Positions 49,673 to 58,083 of a stretch of DNA of 64,000 nt are shown piece after piece. Location of the stretch: positions 3,534,001-3,598,000 of the forward strand of contig NZ_CP095552.1 in the NCBI RefSeq assembly GCF_023078355.1, read 5' to 3'. The notes below the pieces were generated by a model that searched no databases, was not told the DNA's origin, and worked only from the letters and a program-made list of their open reading frames with translations. Position numbers and translations under genes: made by a program. Positions within the stretch are counted from its first letter, which is position 1, and each line of letters begins with the position of its first letter. The stretch is from Gordonia hongkongensis. GTDB taxonomy: Bacteria > Actinomycetota > Actinomycetes > Mycobacteriales > Mycobacteriaceae.

Positions 49673-51010
49673 ATGGCTTTGGCACGACCGCAGGTGTCCC
49701 GACGCCGCCGATCCGCGCTGACCCGCCCGCTCGTCGCGCTGACGGCCGTGTGCTCGATGGCGCTCGCCGCCTGCTCGGACGGTCACATCGACGTCCGCTC
49801 CGTACCGAGCGTCGGATGGCCCAGCTACGGGGGTGTCCCGGGCAACGCCAACTTCGCGTATGCCGATGTGCCGGAGGACCTCACGCTGAGCTGGACACGG
49901 CCGACCGGCGGCCCGGTCACCGCGCCGGTGACGATCTCCGGCAAGGGGAACGTGGGCGTGACGTCGAATGCGGCGCAGGGATGCAACGTGCTCGTGCTCG
50001 ACAGCCGCTCCGGACGCAAGAACTTCTGCAAGGACATGCGGGCCGGTGTCGAGATCAACGCGATGCTCGTCGATCAGTACGACCAGCCCTATCTCGGCGA
50101 GGAGACGACCTTCCTCGCCTTCAATGCCGGCGGCGCCATCCGCTGGCGAGCCGGCGTGATCGGGGTACCGCTGTCGGCGAAGTTCGCGGCCCCGAACGAG
50201 GTGCTGGTCGCCACCACACAGGGTCAGATCCTGCTGATCGACACCCAGCGCAACGAACTCCTCGCGCCTGAGGTGAGACTGCGCGACGACGCCGACCCCG
50301 CGCAACCGCTCCGCGGCTTCGGCGACTGCGTGAGCAACGGGCCGCAGTGCGCGATCCCCGCCCCCGCTGCCGTCGACACCGAACGAGAACGCTTCTTCCT
50401 CAACTTCTTTCCCCAGGGCGCAGCGACGTCGCAGATCCGCGCGATGAAGTACGGCGCCGTTGCCGGGAACCGCGAAGTCCGGACTGCGTGGCAGGCCGAC
50501 GTCCCCAGCGGCGTCATCGGGACCCCGACGCTCTCGGCCGACGGCGCGACCCTCTATGCGTTCTCGCGCGACGGCAAGATCGTCGCCCTGAACGCCGAGG
50601 ACGGATCGACGCGGTGGACCTACGACATCGGCGGCCACGGATTCGCGACGATGACCGTCTCCCCGGACGGCCTGATCATCCCGACCGGTTCGCTCGGCGC
50701 CCCGCTGACCCTGCTGCGTGATCGGGGCGATGGTGCCGAACAGGTCTGGCAGCGCACCGATCTGGCGACGGTGAGCCTGTCCGCGCTGACCCAGCAGCAG
50801 ACCGCGTGGACGGTCGCCCGCGATCCCGGCAGGGACTCCCTGTCCCTGGTCGAGGTGTCCACGACCGACGGCGCGACGAAACGGACTCTGCCGCTGCCGG
50901 ATTCACGCGGTTTCGCGACCGGCGTCTCGGTGTCCTACTCCGGACAGATCGCGACCGCGACCAATCTCGGCGAGGTGTACTTCTTCGACAGCAAGGCCGA
51001 TCTCGGGTAG
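49673..51010 (+). CDS. PQQ-like beta-propeller lipoprotein (Rv3035-like)
   Basis: 445 residues. An Arg-rich start, hydrophobic segment and lipobox LAAC (Cys34) are followed by propeller blades with repeats such as LVLDSRSGRK, GTPTLSADGATLYAFS and KIVALNAEDGSTRWTY, the WD/PQQ-type pattern. It probably sits on the outer face of the membrane as a scaffold or sensor; no catalytic site is evident. GAGGAG precedes the ATG by 6-7 bases. Confidence 0.84.
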   Translation: MALARPQVSRRRRSALTRPLVALTAVCSMALAACSDGHIDVRSVPSVGWPSYGGVPGNANFAYADVPEDLTLSWTRPTGGPVTAPVTISGKGNVGVTSNAAQGCNVLVLDSRSGRKNFCKDMRAGVEINAMLVDQYDQPYLGEETTFLAFNAGGAIRWRAGVIGVPLSAKFAAPNEVLVATTQGQILLIDTQRNELLAPEVRLRDDADPAQPLRGFGDCVSNGPQCAIPAPAAVDTERERFFLNFFPQGAATSQIRAMKYGAVAGNREVRTAWQADVPSGVIGTPTLSADGATLYAFSRDGKIVALNAEDGSTRWTYDIGGHGFATMTVSPDGLIIPTGSLGAPLTLLRDRGDGAEQVWQRTDLATVSLSALTQQQTAWTVARDPGRDSLSLVEVSTTDGATKRTLPLPDSRGFATGVSVSYSGQIATATNLGEVYFFDSKADLG

Positions 51011-51018
51011 GTGTTCGT

Positions 51019-51066
51019 AGAGTGCGGGATTCGTACTGGAAACCGATACAGATCCCGCACTCTGCG
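51019..51066. repeat. Palindromic repeat, copy 2 (terminator-like)
   Basis: agagtgcggga at the left end pairs with tcccgcactct at the right. Over 48 bp it is about 70% identical to the element at 21281-21328, and it likewise lies just past a stop codon between convergent genes. Confidence 0.75.
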
Positions 51067-51080
51067 TGGTCGGGTTGGGT

Positions 51081-52280
51081 TCAGAACCGGACACCCGGCT
51101 CACAGATGAACGCGACACCCTTGCGCCCGATCCGGGTCAGCACCACCGACAACGGCCGGGAGCCCTTGAGCTTGAGCTTCTTCCGCAGCCGGTCGGGGTC
51201 GACGTCGAGTCCGCGGACAAGGATTTCCAGGGGGCCGCAGTCGAGCGCCGTGAGCGCCTTCCGGAGCGCCTTCTCGGTCACCCCCGTCTGCTCGATCACC
51301 CGGAACCCGCGGGCGCCGTCGGGGACGGAATCACCCGTGAGATAGGCGATCTGCGGGTCGAGTTGCCAGAGCCCGGACCGGCGGGCGTAGTGCTTGACCA
51401 GCCCGGCGCGCACGATCGCCCCGTCCGGGTCGACGATCCACTCCCCCGCCTCACCGGTCGGCACGTCGTCGTCTTCGCGGTCGGTGACCTCGACCTCGGC
51501 GAGGGTTCCGTCGGCGCGGGTGCGGAGCACGGTGGCCCGCCGGCCGGGCTCCACACCCGGACCCGTCCACAGGCACGCCTCGCGCACGCCGCCGTCGAGT
51601 GAGGTGACCTGGACCTCGCCGTCGAAGCCATAGCGGTTTCGCAACATCTGATGGTCCAGTCCGGGAGCGCATTTCACGATGAGCGTGCGACCGGGATAGG
51701 TCGTCAGCAGCTCGAAGAGCGGTGGGGTCAGCTGATCGAGCCGGAAGATGCGGCCCGCATCCGATCGCCGCGCGGGATCGGCGAGGAGCACGTCCGCGGT
51801 CGAGGTCGGGGTGAGCGCGTCCGCGACCAGCAGCGTCGCCTCCGGCACGTTGGAACGCGCCATCGCGAGCCGGACCCGGTCGATGTCGCTGCCGATGACA
51901 CCCGAGATACCGTTGGCGCGCACCAGCTCTCGCAACTCCGCCCCGATCGAACAGGTCAGGTCGTGCACCACCGATTCCGGAAACCGCGCCGCGATTTCGG
52001 CCGCACGGTGCGCGGCGACCACCGACGCGGTCGCCTGCTGCAGGGCGTCGTCGGTGAGCAGGAGCGCCTCGGCATCGCGCAGCTTCGAGCGGGCGCGCCT
52101 ACGACACTGCACCGTCTCGATCAGCGCGGCGTCGTGGGGCGCGTATCGGCTGCGTACCTCGGTGATGTCGGCCAGCATCGTCGACGGGGTGAGCTCGAGG
52201 CCGGCCACCGTGTCGAGCGCCTTCTCGCCGTGCCGCGACCGCAGGAACGCGACGTCGTCGAGATCGAAGGAGTAGCCCAT
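51081..52280 (-). CDS. THUMP-like-domain, class I methyltransferase-like protein (Rv3037c-like)
   Basis: 399 residues. A helical N-terminal region precedes a Rossmann methyltransferase core with VVHDLTCSIGAELREL as SAM motif I and the catalytic-like LLADPARR; the C-terminal THUMP-like part ends VVLTRIGRKGVAFICEPG. An RNA methyltransferase role is plausible but unproven. It is the last gene of the enoyl-CoA hydratase operon, 19 bp after another methyltransferase gene. Confidence 0.8.
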   Translation of the reverse strand: MGYSFDLDDVAFLRSRHGEKALDTVAGLELTPSTMLADITEVRSRYAPHDAALIETVQCRRRARSKLRDAEALLLTDDALQQATASVVAAHRAAEIAARFPESVVHDLTCSIGAELRELVRANGISGVIGSDIDRVRLAMARSNVPEATLLVADALTPTSTADVLLADPARRSDAGRIFRLDQLTPPLFELLTTYPGRTLIVKCAPGLDHQMLRNRYGFDGEVQVTSLDGGVREACLWTGPGVEPGRRATVLRTRADGTLAEVEVTDREDDDVPTGEAGEWIVDPDGAIVRAGLVKHYARRSGLWQLDPQIAYLTGDSVPDGARGFRVIEQTGVTEKALRKALTALDCGPLEILVRGLDVDPDRLRKKLKLKGSRPLSVVLTRIGRKGVAFICEPGVRF

Positions 52281-52299
52281 GGCCTGACGACGGAACCGC

Positions 52300-53274
52300 C
52301 TACTGCGGCTTCGTCCCCGTCACCACGACGTTGTAGAAGAACTTCGGGGGTACGACCTTGCGCAGCACGTTCTCGTCGAGCCAGGTCAGCCGCTTCCAGC
52401 CACCGAAGGCGAATCGCGCCCAGCCCCACCCCAGCTTCTCCGGCGGCACCGCGGCCTCGAAGGTGCGGACCGGCCAGCCGAGCATCGCGGCGGCCAGTTC
52501 CTCGGTGGCCGTGTCCACCTTCTGCGCACCGGCCGCGCGCGCGATACCGGCGAGCTCGTCGGGATCGAAGGTGTGGATGTCGACCACGGCCTCGAGCGCG
52601 GCCGCGCGGGAGGACTCGTCGAGCTCCTCCTGCGGGCGCCGCCATCCCTGCAGCGGACCGAACTTGGTGACGTTCGTCGTGGCGAACCACGTCGCGCGAC
52701 TCATCCAGCGTGCGTAGAAGTCGCCGATCGTCGACGGTTCCCCCGCGAAGATGAACCGCCCGCCGGGCTTGAGGACCCGCAGCACCTCGCGCAGCGCCTG
52801 CTCGACATCGGGAATGTGGTGCAGCACAGCATGTCCGACGACGAGGTCGAAGGTGTCGTCGTCGTACGGGATCTTCTCCGCGTCGGCGACCCGGCCGTCG
52901 ACATCGAGACCGAGGTTCTCCGCATTGCGAAGGGCGACCTTGACCATCCCCGGCGAGAGGTCGGTGACCGACCCCTTCGACGCGACACCCGACTGCATCA
53001 GGTTCAGCAGGAAGAAGCCGGTGCCACAACCGAGTTCCATCGCGCGGCCGTACGGCAGGGGCTCGTCGGTGGCCACGGCGTCGAAACGGCCACGCGCGTA
53101 GTCGATGCAGCGTTCGTCGAAGCTGATCGACCACTTCTCGTCGTAGGTCTCGGCCTCCCAGTCGTGGTAGAGCACCTGGGCGAGTTTGGTGTCGGTGAGG
53201 GCCGCCTTGACCTGTTCCTCGGTGGCGTGCGGATTGGGAGCGGGATCGGTGCCCGGTGTGGCGTCGGTGGTCAT
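52300..53274 (-). CDS. SAM-dependent methyltransferase (Rv3038c-like)
   Basis: 324-residue class I methyltransferase: motif I AMELGCGTGFFLLNL, then GSVTDLSPGMVKVA and a LKPGGRFIFAGEP strand. The C-terminal third is helical and may define the substrate, which is unknown. It lies between the enoyl-CoA hydratase gene (62 bp upstream) and the THUMP-like gene. The frame is open upstream only as a shadow of the hydratase gene. Confidence 0.86.
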   Translation of the reverse strand: MTTDATPGTDPAPNPHATEEQVKAALTDTKLAQVLYHDWEAETYDEKWSISFDERCIDYARGRFDAVATDEPLPYGRAMELGCGTGFFLLNLMQSGVASKGSVTDLSPGMVKVALRNAENLGLDVDGRVADAEKIPYDDDTFDLVVGHAVLHHIPDVEQALREVLRVLKPGGRFIFAGEPSTIGDFYARWMSRATWFATTNVTKFGPLQGWRRPQEELDESSRAAALEAVVDIHTFDPDELAGIARAAGAQKVDTATEELAAAMLGWPVRTFEAAVPPEKLGWGWARFAFGGWKRLTWLDENVLRKVVPPKFFYNVVVTGTKPQ

Positions 53275-53336
53275 GATCGCTTCCTGTGTGCGTGGTGACG
53301 GGATGCTGTGGTGGAAGGGTGCGCGGCGACGACGGC

Positions 53337-54125
53337 TCAGCGGCCGACGAATTCCGCCTTCCCGGGGCCGTTCTCGAGGAACGAAGTCAGACCGATGGCG
53401 CGGTCCTCGGTCGCGAACAGCGGGGCGAACAACTGCTCTTCGATCTTGAGCCCGGTGTCGAGGTCGACGCCGAGCCCCTGATCGACGGCCTTCTTGATCG
53501 CGGCGAGCGCCACCGAGGCGGCGCCGTCGAACTGTCCGGCCCAGGCGAGCGCGGCGTTGTAGACCTCGTCCGGCGCGACGACCTCGTCGACGAGTCCGAT
53601 CGCCAGTGCCTCCGCGGCGTCGACGAAGCGGCCGGTGAACATCAGATCCTTGGCCTTCGACGGCCCGATGAGACGTGCCAGCCGCTGCGTGCCGCCGCCG
53701 CCGGGGATGAGACCGAGCAGGACCTCGGGCAGCCCGAGCTTCGCGTTGTCGCCCGCGATCCGTCGGTCGGCACCCAACGCGACTTCGAGGCCACCGCCGA
53801 GCGCGTACCCGGTGATGGCCGCGACGGTCGGCTTCGGGATGGCGGCGATCGCGCCGAGATCGCTCTGCAGGCGACCCGCCACCCGGCTCATCTCGGCGTA
53901 GCCGACGTCCCGCATCTCCTTGACGTCCGCGCCGGCCGCCAGGATCTTCGGGCCGCCGTAGACGACGACGGCCTTGATGTCGGCGCGGACCGTGGCCTCC
54001 TCGGCCGCGGCGGCCAGTTCGGCCTGCACCTGCCGGCTCAACGCGTTCATCGGCGGCCGGTGCAGCAGGATGGTGCCGACCCCCGGATGAGCGTCGGAGC
54101 ACTCGAGGGTCACGAACTCAGGCAT
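53337..54125 (-). CDS. Enoyl-CoA hydratase (EchA17-like)
   Basis: 262-residue crotonase that hydrates trans-2-enoyl-CoA in fatty-acid beta-oxidation. The two catalytic glutamates are present: one in GGGLEVALGAD and one in GLPEVLLGLIPGGGGTQ; AAGADVKEM gives the oxyanion-hole region. TAGCCT ends 6 bases before the ATG (leaderless), and a TACC-N4-GGTA site overlaps that box, as upstream of etfB. Confidence 0.93.
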   Translation of the reverse strand: MPEFVTLECSDAHPGVGTILLHRPPMNALSRQVQAELAAAAEEATVRADIKAVVVYGGPKILAAGADVKEMRDVGYAEMSRVAGRLQSDLGAIAAIPKPTVAAITGYALGGGLEVALGADRRIAGDNAKLGLPEVLLGLIPGGGGTQRLARLIGPSKAKDLMFTGRFVDAAEALAIGLVDEVVAPDEVYNAALAWAGQFDGAASVALAAIKKAVDQGLGVDLDTGLKIEEQLFAPLFATEDRAIGLTSFLENGPGKAEFVGR

Positions 54126-54134
54126 GGTCGAAGG

Positions 54135-54149
54135 CTACCGGTAGGTAAG
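54135..54149. promoter_or_regulatory. Operator-like site upstream of the enoyl-CoA hydratase gene
   Basis: CTACCGGTAGGTAAG: TACC and GGTA arms around GGTA. From 54136 it matches the etfB element core in 12 of 14 positions. It overlaps the predicted -10 box TAGCCT (plus 54132-54137). Confidence 0.55.
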
Positions 54150-54252
54150 TCCGATCGATGCCCCAGCCCGACGACCCAGGCCGACGACCCGGCACGCACG
54201 ACGCGGCCCGGAGTCCGCCGCCCACCGGCATCGGAGCCATACAGTGGCGGTC

Positions 54253-55233
54253 ATGGCGAAAACGTCGGGTTCCGCAGGTGATCCCATCGAGCTCGAGGTC
54301 GGCGACCGCACCGTCCGGCTGTCGAGTCCCGACCGCGTCTACTTTCCCGAGCGCGGTGAGACCAAGCGCGATCTCGCCGAGTACTACCTGTCCGTCGGCG
54401 ACGGGATCGTCCGTGCGCTGCGCGACCGTCCGTGCATGCTGCACCGGTTCCCCAAGGGCGTCAGCGGCAACAAGGTCCACCAGAAGCGCATCCCCGCCGG
54501 TGCGCCGGACTGGCTGGAGACCACCGAGATCTACTTCCCGCGGTACGGCCGCACCGCCGACGAACTGTGCGTCACCGAACTGGCATCGGTGATCTGGGCG
54601 GTGCAGATGTCGACCGTCGAGTTCCACCCCTGGAACTCACGACGCGACGACCCCGAGTCGCCCGACGAGTGGCGTATCGACCTCGACCCGATGCCCGACT
54701 GCACGTTCCCCCGGATCCGGCGCGTGGCGCACGTCGTCGAAGAAGTGCTCGACGAACTGGGTATGCGCGGGTTCCCCAAGACCTCGGGCGGTCGCGGGCT
54801 GCACATCTACGTCCGCATCGCGCCGGAGTGGGGCTTCCCGCAGGTCCGGCGTGCGGCTCTCGCGTTCGCCCGGGAGGTCGAACGTCGGGCGCCCGACGAC
54901 GTGACGACGACCTGGTGGCGCAAGGACCGCGACCCGGCGGCGGTCTTCGTCGACTACAACCAGAACACCCGCGACCACACCATGGCGTCGGCCTACTCCG
55001 TGCGTGGCAACGAGCGGGCCACCGTGTCGACGCCGATCACCTGGGCCGAGATCGACGACATCGAACCCGACGATTTCACCATCGCCACCGTGCCGGCCCG
55101 GTTCGCCGAACTCGGAGACCTGCACGCGGAGATCGACGACGTCGCGCACCGACTCGACACCCTCATCGACTGGGCCGACCGCGACGACATCGGCACCGAC
55201 GAGGACGCCGAGATCATCGATATGGATCGGTGA
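54253..55233 (+). CDS. Stand-alone LigD-type polymerase/primase domain
   Basis: 326-residue archaeo-eukaryotic-primase fold, the polymerase part of LigD without ligase or phosphoesterase. The metal pair is in RIDLDP; the nucleotide-binding SGGRGLHIYV and a late FVDYNQNTRDHT follow. Such enzymes (PolD in mycobacteria) add ribonucleotides in end-joining or gap repair. The ATG at 54253 is chosen because TACAGT ends 7 bases upstream; a GTG at 54244 lies inside that box. No ku or ligase gene is nearby. Its 3' end overlaps the marR gene by 20 bp. Confidence 0.9.
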   Translation: MAKTSGSAGDPIELEVGDRTVRLSSPDRVYFPERGETKRDLAEYYLSVGDGIVRALRDRPCMLHRFPKGVSGNKVHQKRIPAGAPDWLETTEIYFPRYGRTADELCVTELASVIWAVQMSTVEFHPWNSRRDDPESPDEWRIDLDPMPDCTFPRIRRVAHVVEEVLDELGMRGFPKTSGGRGLHIYVRIAPEWGFPQVRRAALAFAREVERRAPDDVTTTWWRKDRDPAAVFVDYNQNTRDHTMASAYSVRGNERATVSTPITWAEIDDIEPDDFTIATVPARFAELGDLHAEIDDVAHRLDTLIDWADRDDIGTDEDAEIIDMDR

Positions 55234-55645
55234 CGTCGCGTAACGACCGCAATGCCCTTTCCAGGGCGGCGAACTGGGCGTCGCCGAGATGCTCGCGCCA
55301 CTCCTGCTGCTGCGCCTCGACCTCTCGCGCGGCGACCTCGCACAGGTGAACGCCCCGCTCACTCAGCGTCACCAGCCGGGCGCGACGGTCGGACGGGTCC
55401 GGCACCCGGGTCAGGTAGCCCGCCGCCTCGAGCTGGTCGACGATGCCGCCCGCGGTCTGCTTGGTGACACCCGCCTGCTCGGCGAGATCGGTCAGCCGCA
55501 TGGGTTCGGGTGCCAGCCGCTGTAGCACCCGGGACTGCGCCGGAGTGATGTCGTCGGCCCCTTCCTCGGCGATCCGTGCCAACACTCGGCGCTCGGTCGC
55601 GCGATGGGCGATGAACATCAGAACGGCGATCTCCGGGTCGGACAC
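55214..55645 (-). CDS. MarR-family regulator
   Basis: 143 residues with a winged helix-turn-helix: RLTDLAEQAGVTKQTAGGIVDQLEAAGYL and the wing DPSDRRARLVTLSERG. It should bind the AGTCAGG half-sites in the 74-bp intergenic shared with the next gene, repressing both. The GTG start has TAAAGT 7 bases upstream (leaderless). The effector is unknown. Confidence 0.92.
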   Translation of the reverse strand: MSDPEIAVLMFIAHRATERRVLARIAEEGADDITPAQSRVLQRLAPEPMRLTDLAEQAGVTKQTAGGIVDQLEAAGYLTRVPDPSDRRARLVTLSERGVHLCEVAAREVEAQQQEWREHLGDAQFAALERALRSLRDVTDPYR

Positions 55646-55649
55646 GTCG

Positions 55650-55697
55650 TTGACTTTAGTACGAAAACCTGACTAATATCAGTCAGGGAACCTGACT
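55650..55697. promoter_or_regulatory. Divergent promoters with MarR half-sites
   Basis: Forward: TTGACT (55650-55655), 18 bp, TAATAT (55674-55679). Reverse: TAAAGT (plus 55653-55658), 7 bp from the marR GTG. An inverted repeat CCTGACT (55668-55674) and AGTCAGG (55681-55687) flanks the forward -10, and a third CCTGACT lies at 55691-55697. Confidence 0.8.
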
Positions 55698-55719
55698 ATC
55701 TGTGCGGCGGGAGCGACCG

Positions 55720-56319
55720 ATGGACACCGACCTCATCTGGCAGCGCATCGACGAGCAACGACTCGAACTCGCCGCGCTGATCGAGACCCTCACGCCCGAG
55801 CAACTCGCCACCCCGTCGCTGTGCGACGCGTGGACGGTGCGCGACGTCGCGGTCCACCTCACCCACTCCCACACCTCACCGGCACGAGCGATGATCGCCG
55901 CGTGCCGATACGGCTTCCGGTTCAACACGATGATCCGCGAACTCGCGCTGCGCGACGACACCACGGCGGATCAGGCCGCCTCGAAGTTGCGCGCCATGGT
56001 CGGTTCGCGTCGGCATCCGATCGGGACGACTCCCATGGCGCCGCTACTGGATTCGCTCCTGCACGGGCAGGACATCGCCGTCCCGCTCGGACTCGACCGG
56101 CCGATGCCGACCGACGCCGCGACGGCGTGCGCCGACTACCTGTGGTCGACGGGTTTCCCGTTCCACGCACGTCGCCGAAACGAGGGACGACGCTACGTGG
56201 CCACCGACTGCGACTTCGCGGCCGGGACGGGCGAGGTCGTCGAGGCGCCGATCCGCGACATCGTCATGCTGTTCGGCGGACGGACGAACGCCGCCGGGGC
56301 TCTGGCGCCCTCAACCTGA
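55720..56319 (+). CDS. Mycothiol-dependent maleylpyruvate isomerase-family protein
   Basis: A 199-residue DinB-like four-helix protein of the actinobacterial MDMPI group. LCDAWTVRDVAVHLTHSH carries the first metal histidines and the third is probably in SLLHGQDIAVPLG. Relatives act with mycothiol on small electrophiles. It diverges from a MarR regulator across clear operators, suggesting induction by a toxic or aromatic compound. GGGAG is about 7 bases before the ATG. Confidence 0.8.
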   Translation: MDTDLIWQRIDEQRLELAALIETLTPEQLATPSLCDAWTVRDVAVHLTHSHTSPARAMIAACRYGFRFNTMIRELALRDDTTADQAASKLRAMVGSRRHPIGTTPMAPLLDSLLHGQDIAVPLGLDRPMPTDAATACADYLWSTGFPFHARRRNEGRRYVATDCDFAAGTGEVVEAPIRDIVMLFGGRTNAAGALAPST

Positions 56320-56331
56320 CAGCGCGTCCGG

Positions 56332-57159
56332 TCAGAGCGTGATCTCGGGCGGCTGCTGATCGCCGAGAGTCCGGAAGTACTCGTCGGAGCCCGGGAAACC
56401 GAGGCCGGCCAGCCCGGCGCCGGCTGTCACGTTCGGCAGGATCGGTTCGATGACACGCTCGGCGTCGAGCAGTTCGTCGATGGTCGAGAACTGCGAGACG
56501 TAGTTGAGCTGCGACCACGTGGGCGGCATGAGGAAGTGCTGGCCCGCGGCCCAGGAATCGATCGCGACGCGGGCGTTCACCCACCGGGCGACCTCGGCTT
56601 CGGTGGTCTCGGCGTCGGCATGCTGTCCGTCGGGCATCGCGGCCAGGAAGAACCGGGTGTCGTAGCGTCGCTTCTCGTTCACCGGGGTGATCCAGTGCGC
56701 GAGCGGACGCAGCAGATCGGCACGCAGCGTCAGTCCGCGCGCGGTGAGGAACTGCGCGAACGACAACGACTTCTCGACGAGGCGTTGCCGATCCTCGGCC
56801 AGTCCCTCCGGTTCGGCGAAGGCGCCGTCGGCATCGGTCGCGAGCAGGACGCCGCACTCTTCGAACGTCTCGCGGACGGCCGCGCACACCAGGGCCTGGG
56901 CGATCTCGGCGTCGCTGCCGAATTGCCCGGCCCACCAGGTGGCCTCGGGACCCGTCCACGCCAGGTCGGCGTCGGCGTCCCGCTTGTCGACGCCGCCGCC
57001 CGGGAACACCGTCATTCCCCCCGCGAAGGCCATCTGCTTGACGCGGCGTTGCAGGAAGACCTCGATGCCGTCGGCAGCGTCGCGGACGAGCACGACGGTC
57101 GCGGCATCCCGCAACGGTGCGGACACGATGTCCGGGCCCTGCTGCTGTGTCGACGTCAT
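56332..57159 (-). CDS. Nudix hydrolase with interrupted Nudix box (NUDT19-like)
   Basis: 275 residues. The Nudix box is split: FPGGGVD at the start and RETFEECGV at the end are separated by about 40 residues instead of the usual dozen, as in NUDT19-type CoA diphosphatases. A CoA or acyl-CoA pyrophosphatase role is possible. Its ATG directly follows the stop of the ABC ATPase gene (TGAATG). It corresponds to Rv3040c. Confidence 0.86.
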   Translation of the reverse strand: MTSTQQQGPDIVSAPLRDAATVVLVRDAADGIEVFLQRRVKQMAFAGGMTVFPGGGVDKRDADADLAWTGPEATWWAGQFGSDAEIAQALVCAAVRETFEECGVLLATDADGAFAEPEGLAEDRQRLVEKSLSFAQFLTARGLTLRADLLRPLAHWITPVNEKRRYDTRFFLAAMPDGQHADAETTEAEVARWVNARVAIDSWAAGQHFLMPPTWSQLNYVSQFSTIDELLDAERVIEPILPNVTAGAGLAGLGFPGSDEYFRTLGDQQPPEITL

Positions 57160-57996
57160 TCAGTTACCTCCTGCTGCTCGACGGTGGCCACCCGCACGGC
57201 GCCGGCGCCGCGCGAAGTACCGGCCGTCGACCTTGTCCAGAACGATCTGCTGGCGGAAGGCGGCGGTGAGGTTCTCACTCGTGAGTACCTCCTCGAGCAG
57301 CCCCTGGGCCACCACGCCACCCTCGGACAGGATCATCGCATGTGTGAAACCTTCGGGGATCTCCTCGACGTGGTGGGTGATCAGCACGATGGCCGGCGCG
57401 TCGGGGTCGGCGGCGAGGCGGGCGAGACGATCGACGAGTTCTTCGCGGCCACCCAGGTCGAGCCCGGCGGCCGGTTCGTCGAGCAAGAGCAGTTCGGGGT
57501 CGGTCATCAGCGCGCGCGAGATCACGACACGCTTGCGCTCGCCCTCGGACAGCGTGCCGAAGCGACGGTCCGCGAGGTGCTCGGCACCCATCGATTCCAG
57601 CGATTCGACGGCCTGCGCACGGTCCACGGCGTCGTAGCTCTCGCGCCACCGCCCCAGGACCGCATATCCCGCCGAGATGACGACGTCGCTGACGATCTCC
57701 TCCGGCGGCACTCGATCGACCAGCGACGGGCTCGAGACCCCGATCCGGGTCGACAGCTCGCGGATCTCGACCCGGCCGAGCTTCTCGTTGAGCACGAAGG
57801 CGGTGCCCGACGTCGGGTGGATCTCCGCCCCGGCCAGTCGGATCAGTGTCGTCTTTCCCGCGCCGTTGGGTCCGATGATCACCCAGCGTTCGTCCAGTTC
57901 CACCTGCCACGACAGCGGGCCGACGAGAGTCTTGCCGCCCCGGACGACGGCGACGTCGCGAAAATCGATCAGGAGGTCGGGATCGGATTCGGTCAC
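57160..57996 (-). CDS. ABC transporter ATP-binding protein without visible permease
   Basis: 278-residue ABC ATPase: Walker A GPNGAGKTT, Q-loop region, signature LSEGERKRV, Walker B LLLLDEPAAGLD and switch His in LITHHVEE. No permease or binding protein is next to it, so it may partner elsewhere or act without transport. The GTG at 57996 is preferred because AGGA lies 7 bases upstream; a GTG at 58014 is possible. It is paired with the Nudix gene as in Rv3041c-Rv3040c. Confidence 0.88.
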   Translation of the reverse strand: MTESDPDLLIDFRDVAVVRGGKTLVGPLSWQVELDERWVIIGPNGAGKTTLIRLAGAEIHPTSGTAFVLNEKLGRVEIRELSTRIGVSSPSLVDRVPPEEIVSDVVISAGYAVLGRWRESYDAVDRAQAVESLESMGAEHLADRRFGTLSEGERKRVVISRALMTDPELLLLDEPAAGLDLGGREELVDRLARLAADPDAPAIVLITHHVEEIPEGFTHAMILSEGGVVAQGLLEEVLTSENLTAAFRQQIVLDKVDGRYFARRRRRAGGHRRAAGGN

Positions 57997-58083
57997 TCCC
58001 CCATCCTGCACCACGAGGGAATGGTCGACCCGTTCGACTCACGGCAGACCGGACGGCGGGAATAGTCCGGGGCGTCGGCCGCA

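Noticed and set aside
53275..54102. Minus-strand extension of the 52300-53274 methyltransferase to about 600 residues
   Set aside because: The extra N-terminal sequence is an Arg/Gly-rich shadow of the enoyl-CoA hydratase gene; MTTDATPGTDP at 53274 is a normal start.
58021..58083. ATG at 58021 as the start of the LLM oxidoreductase
   Set aside because: In frame but closed by TAG before the domain begins.
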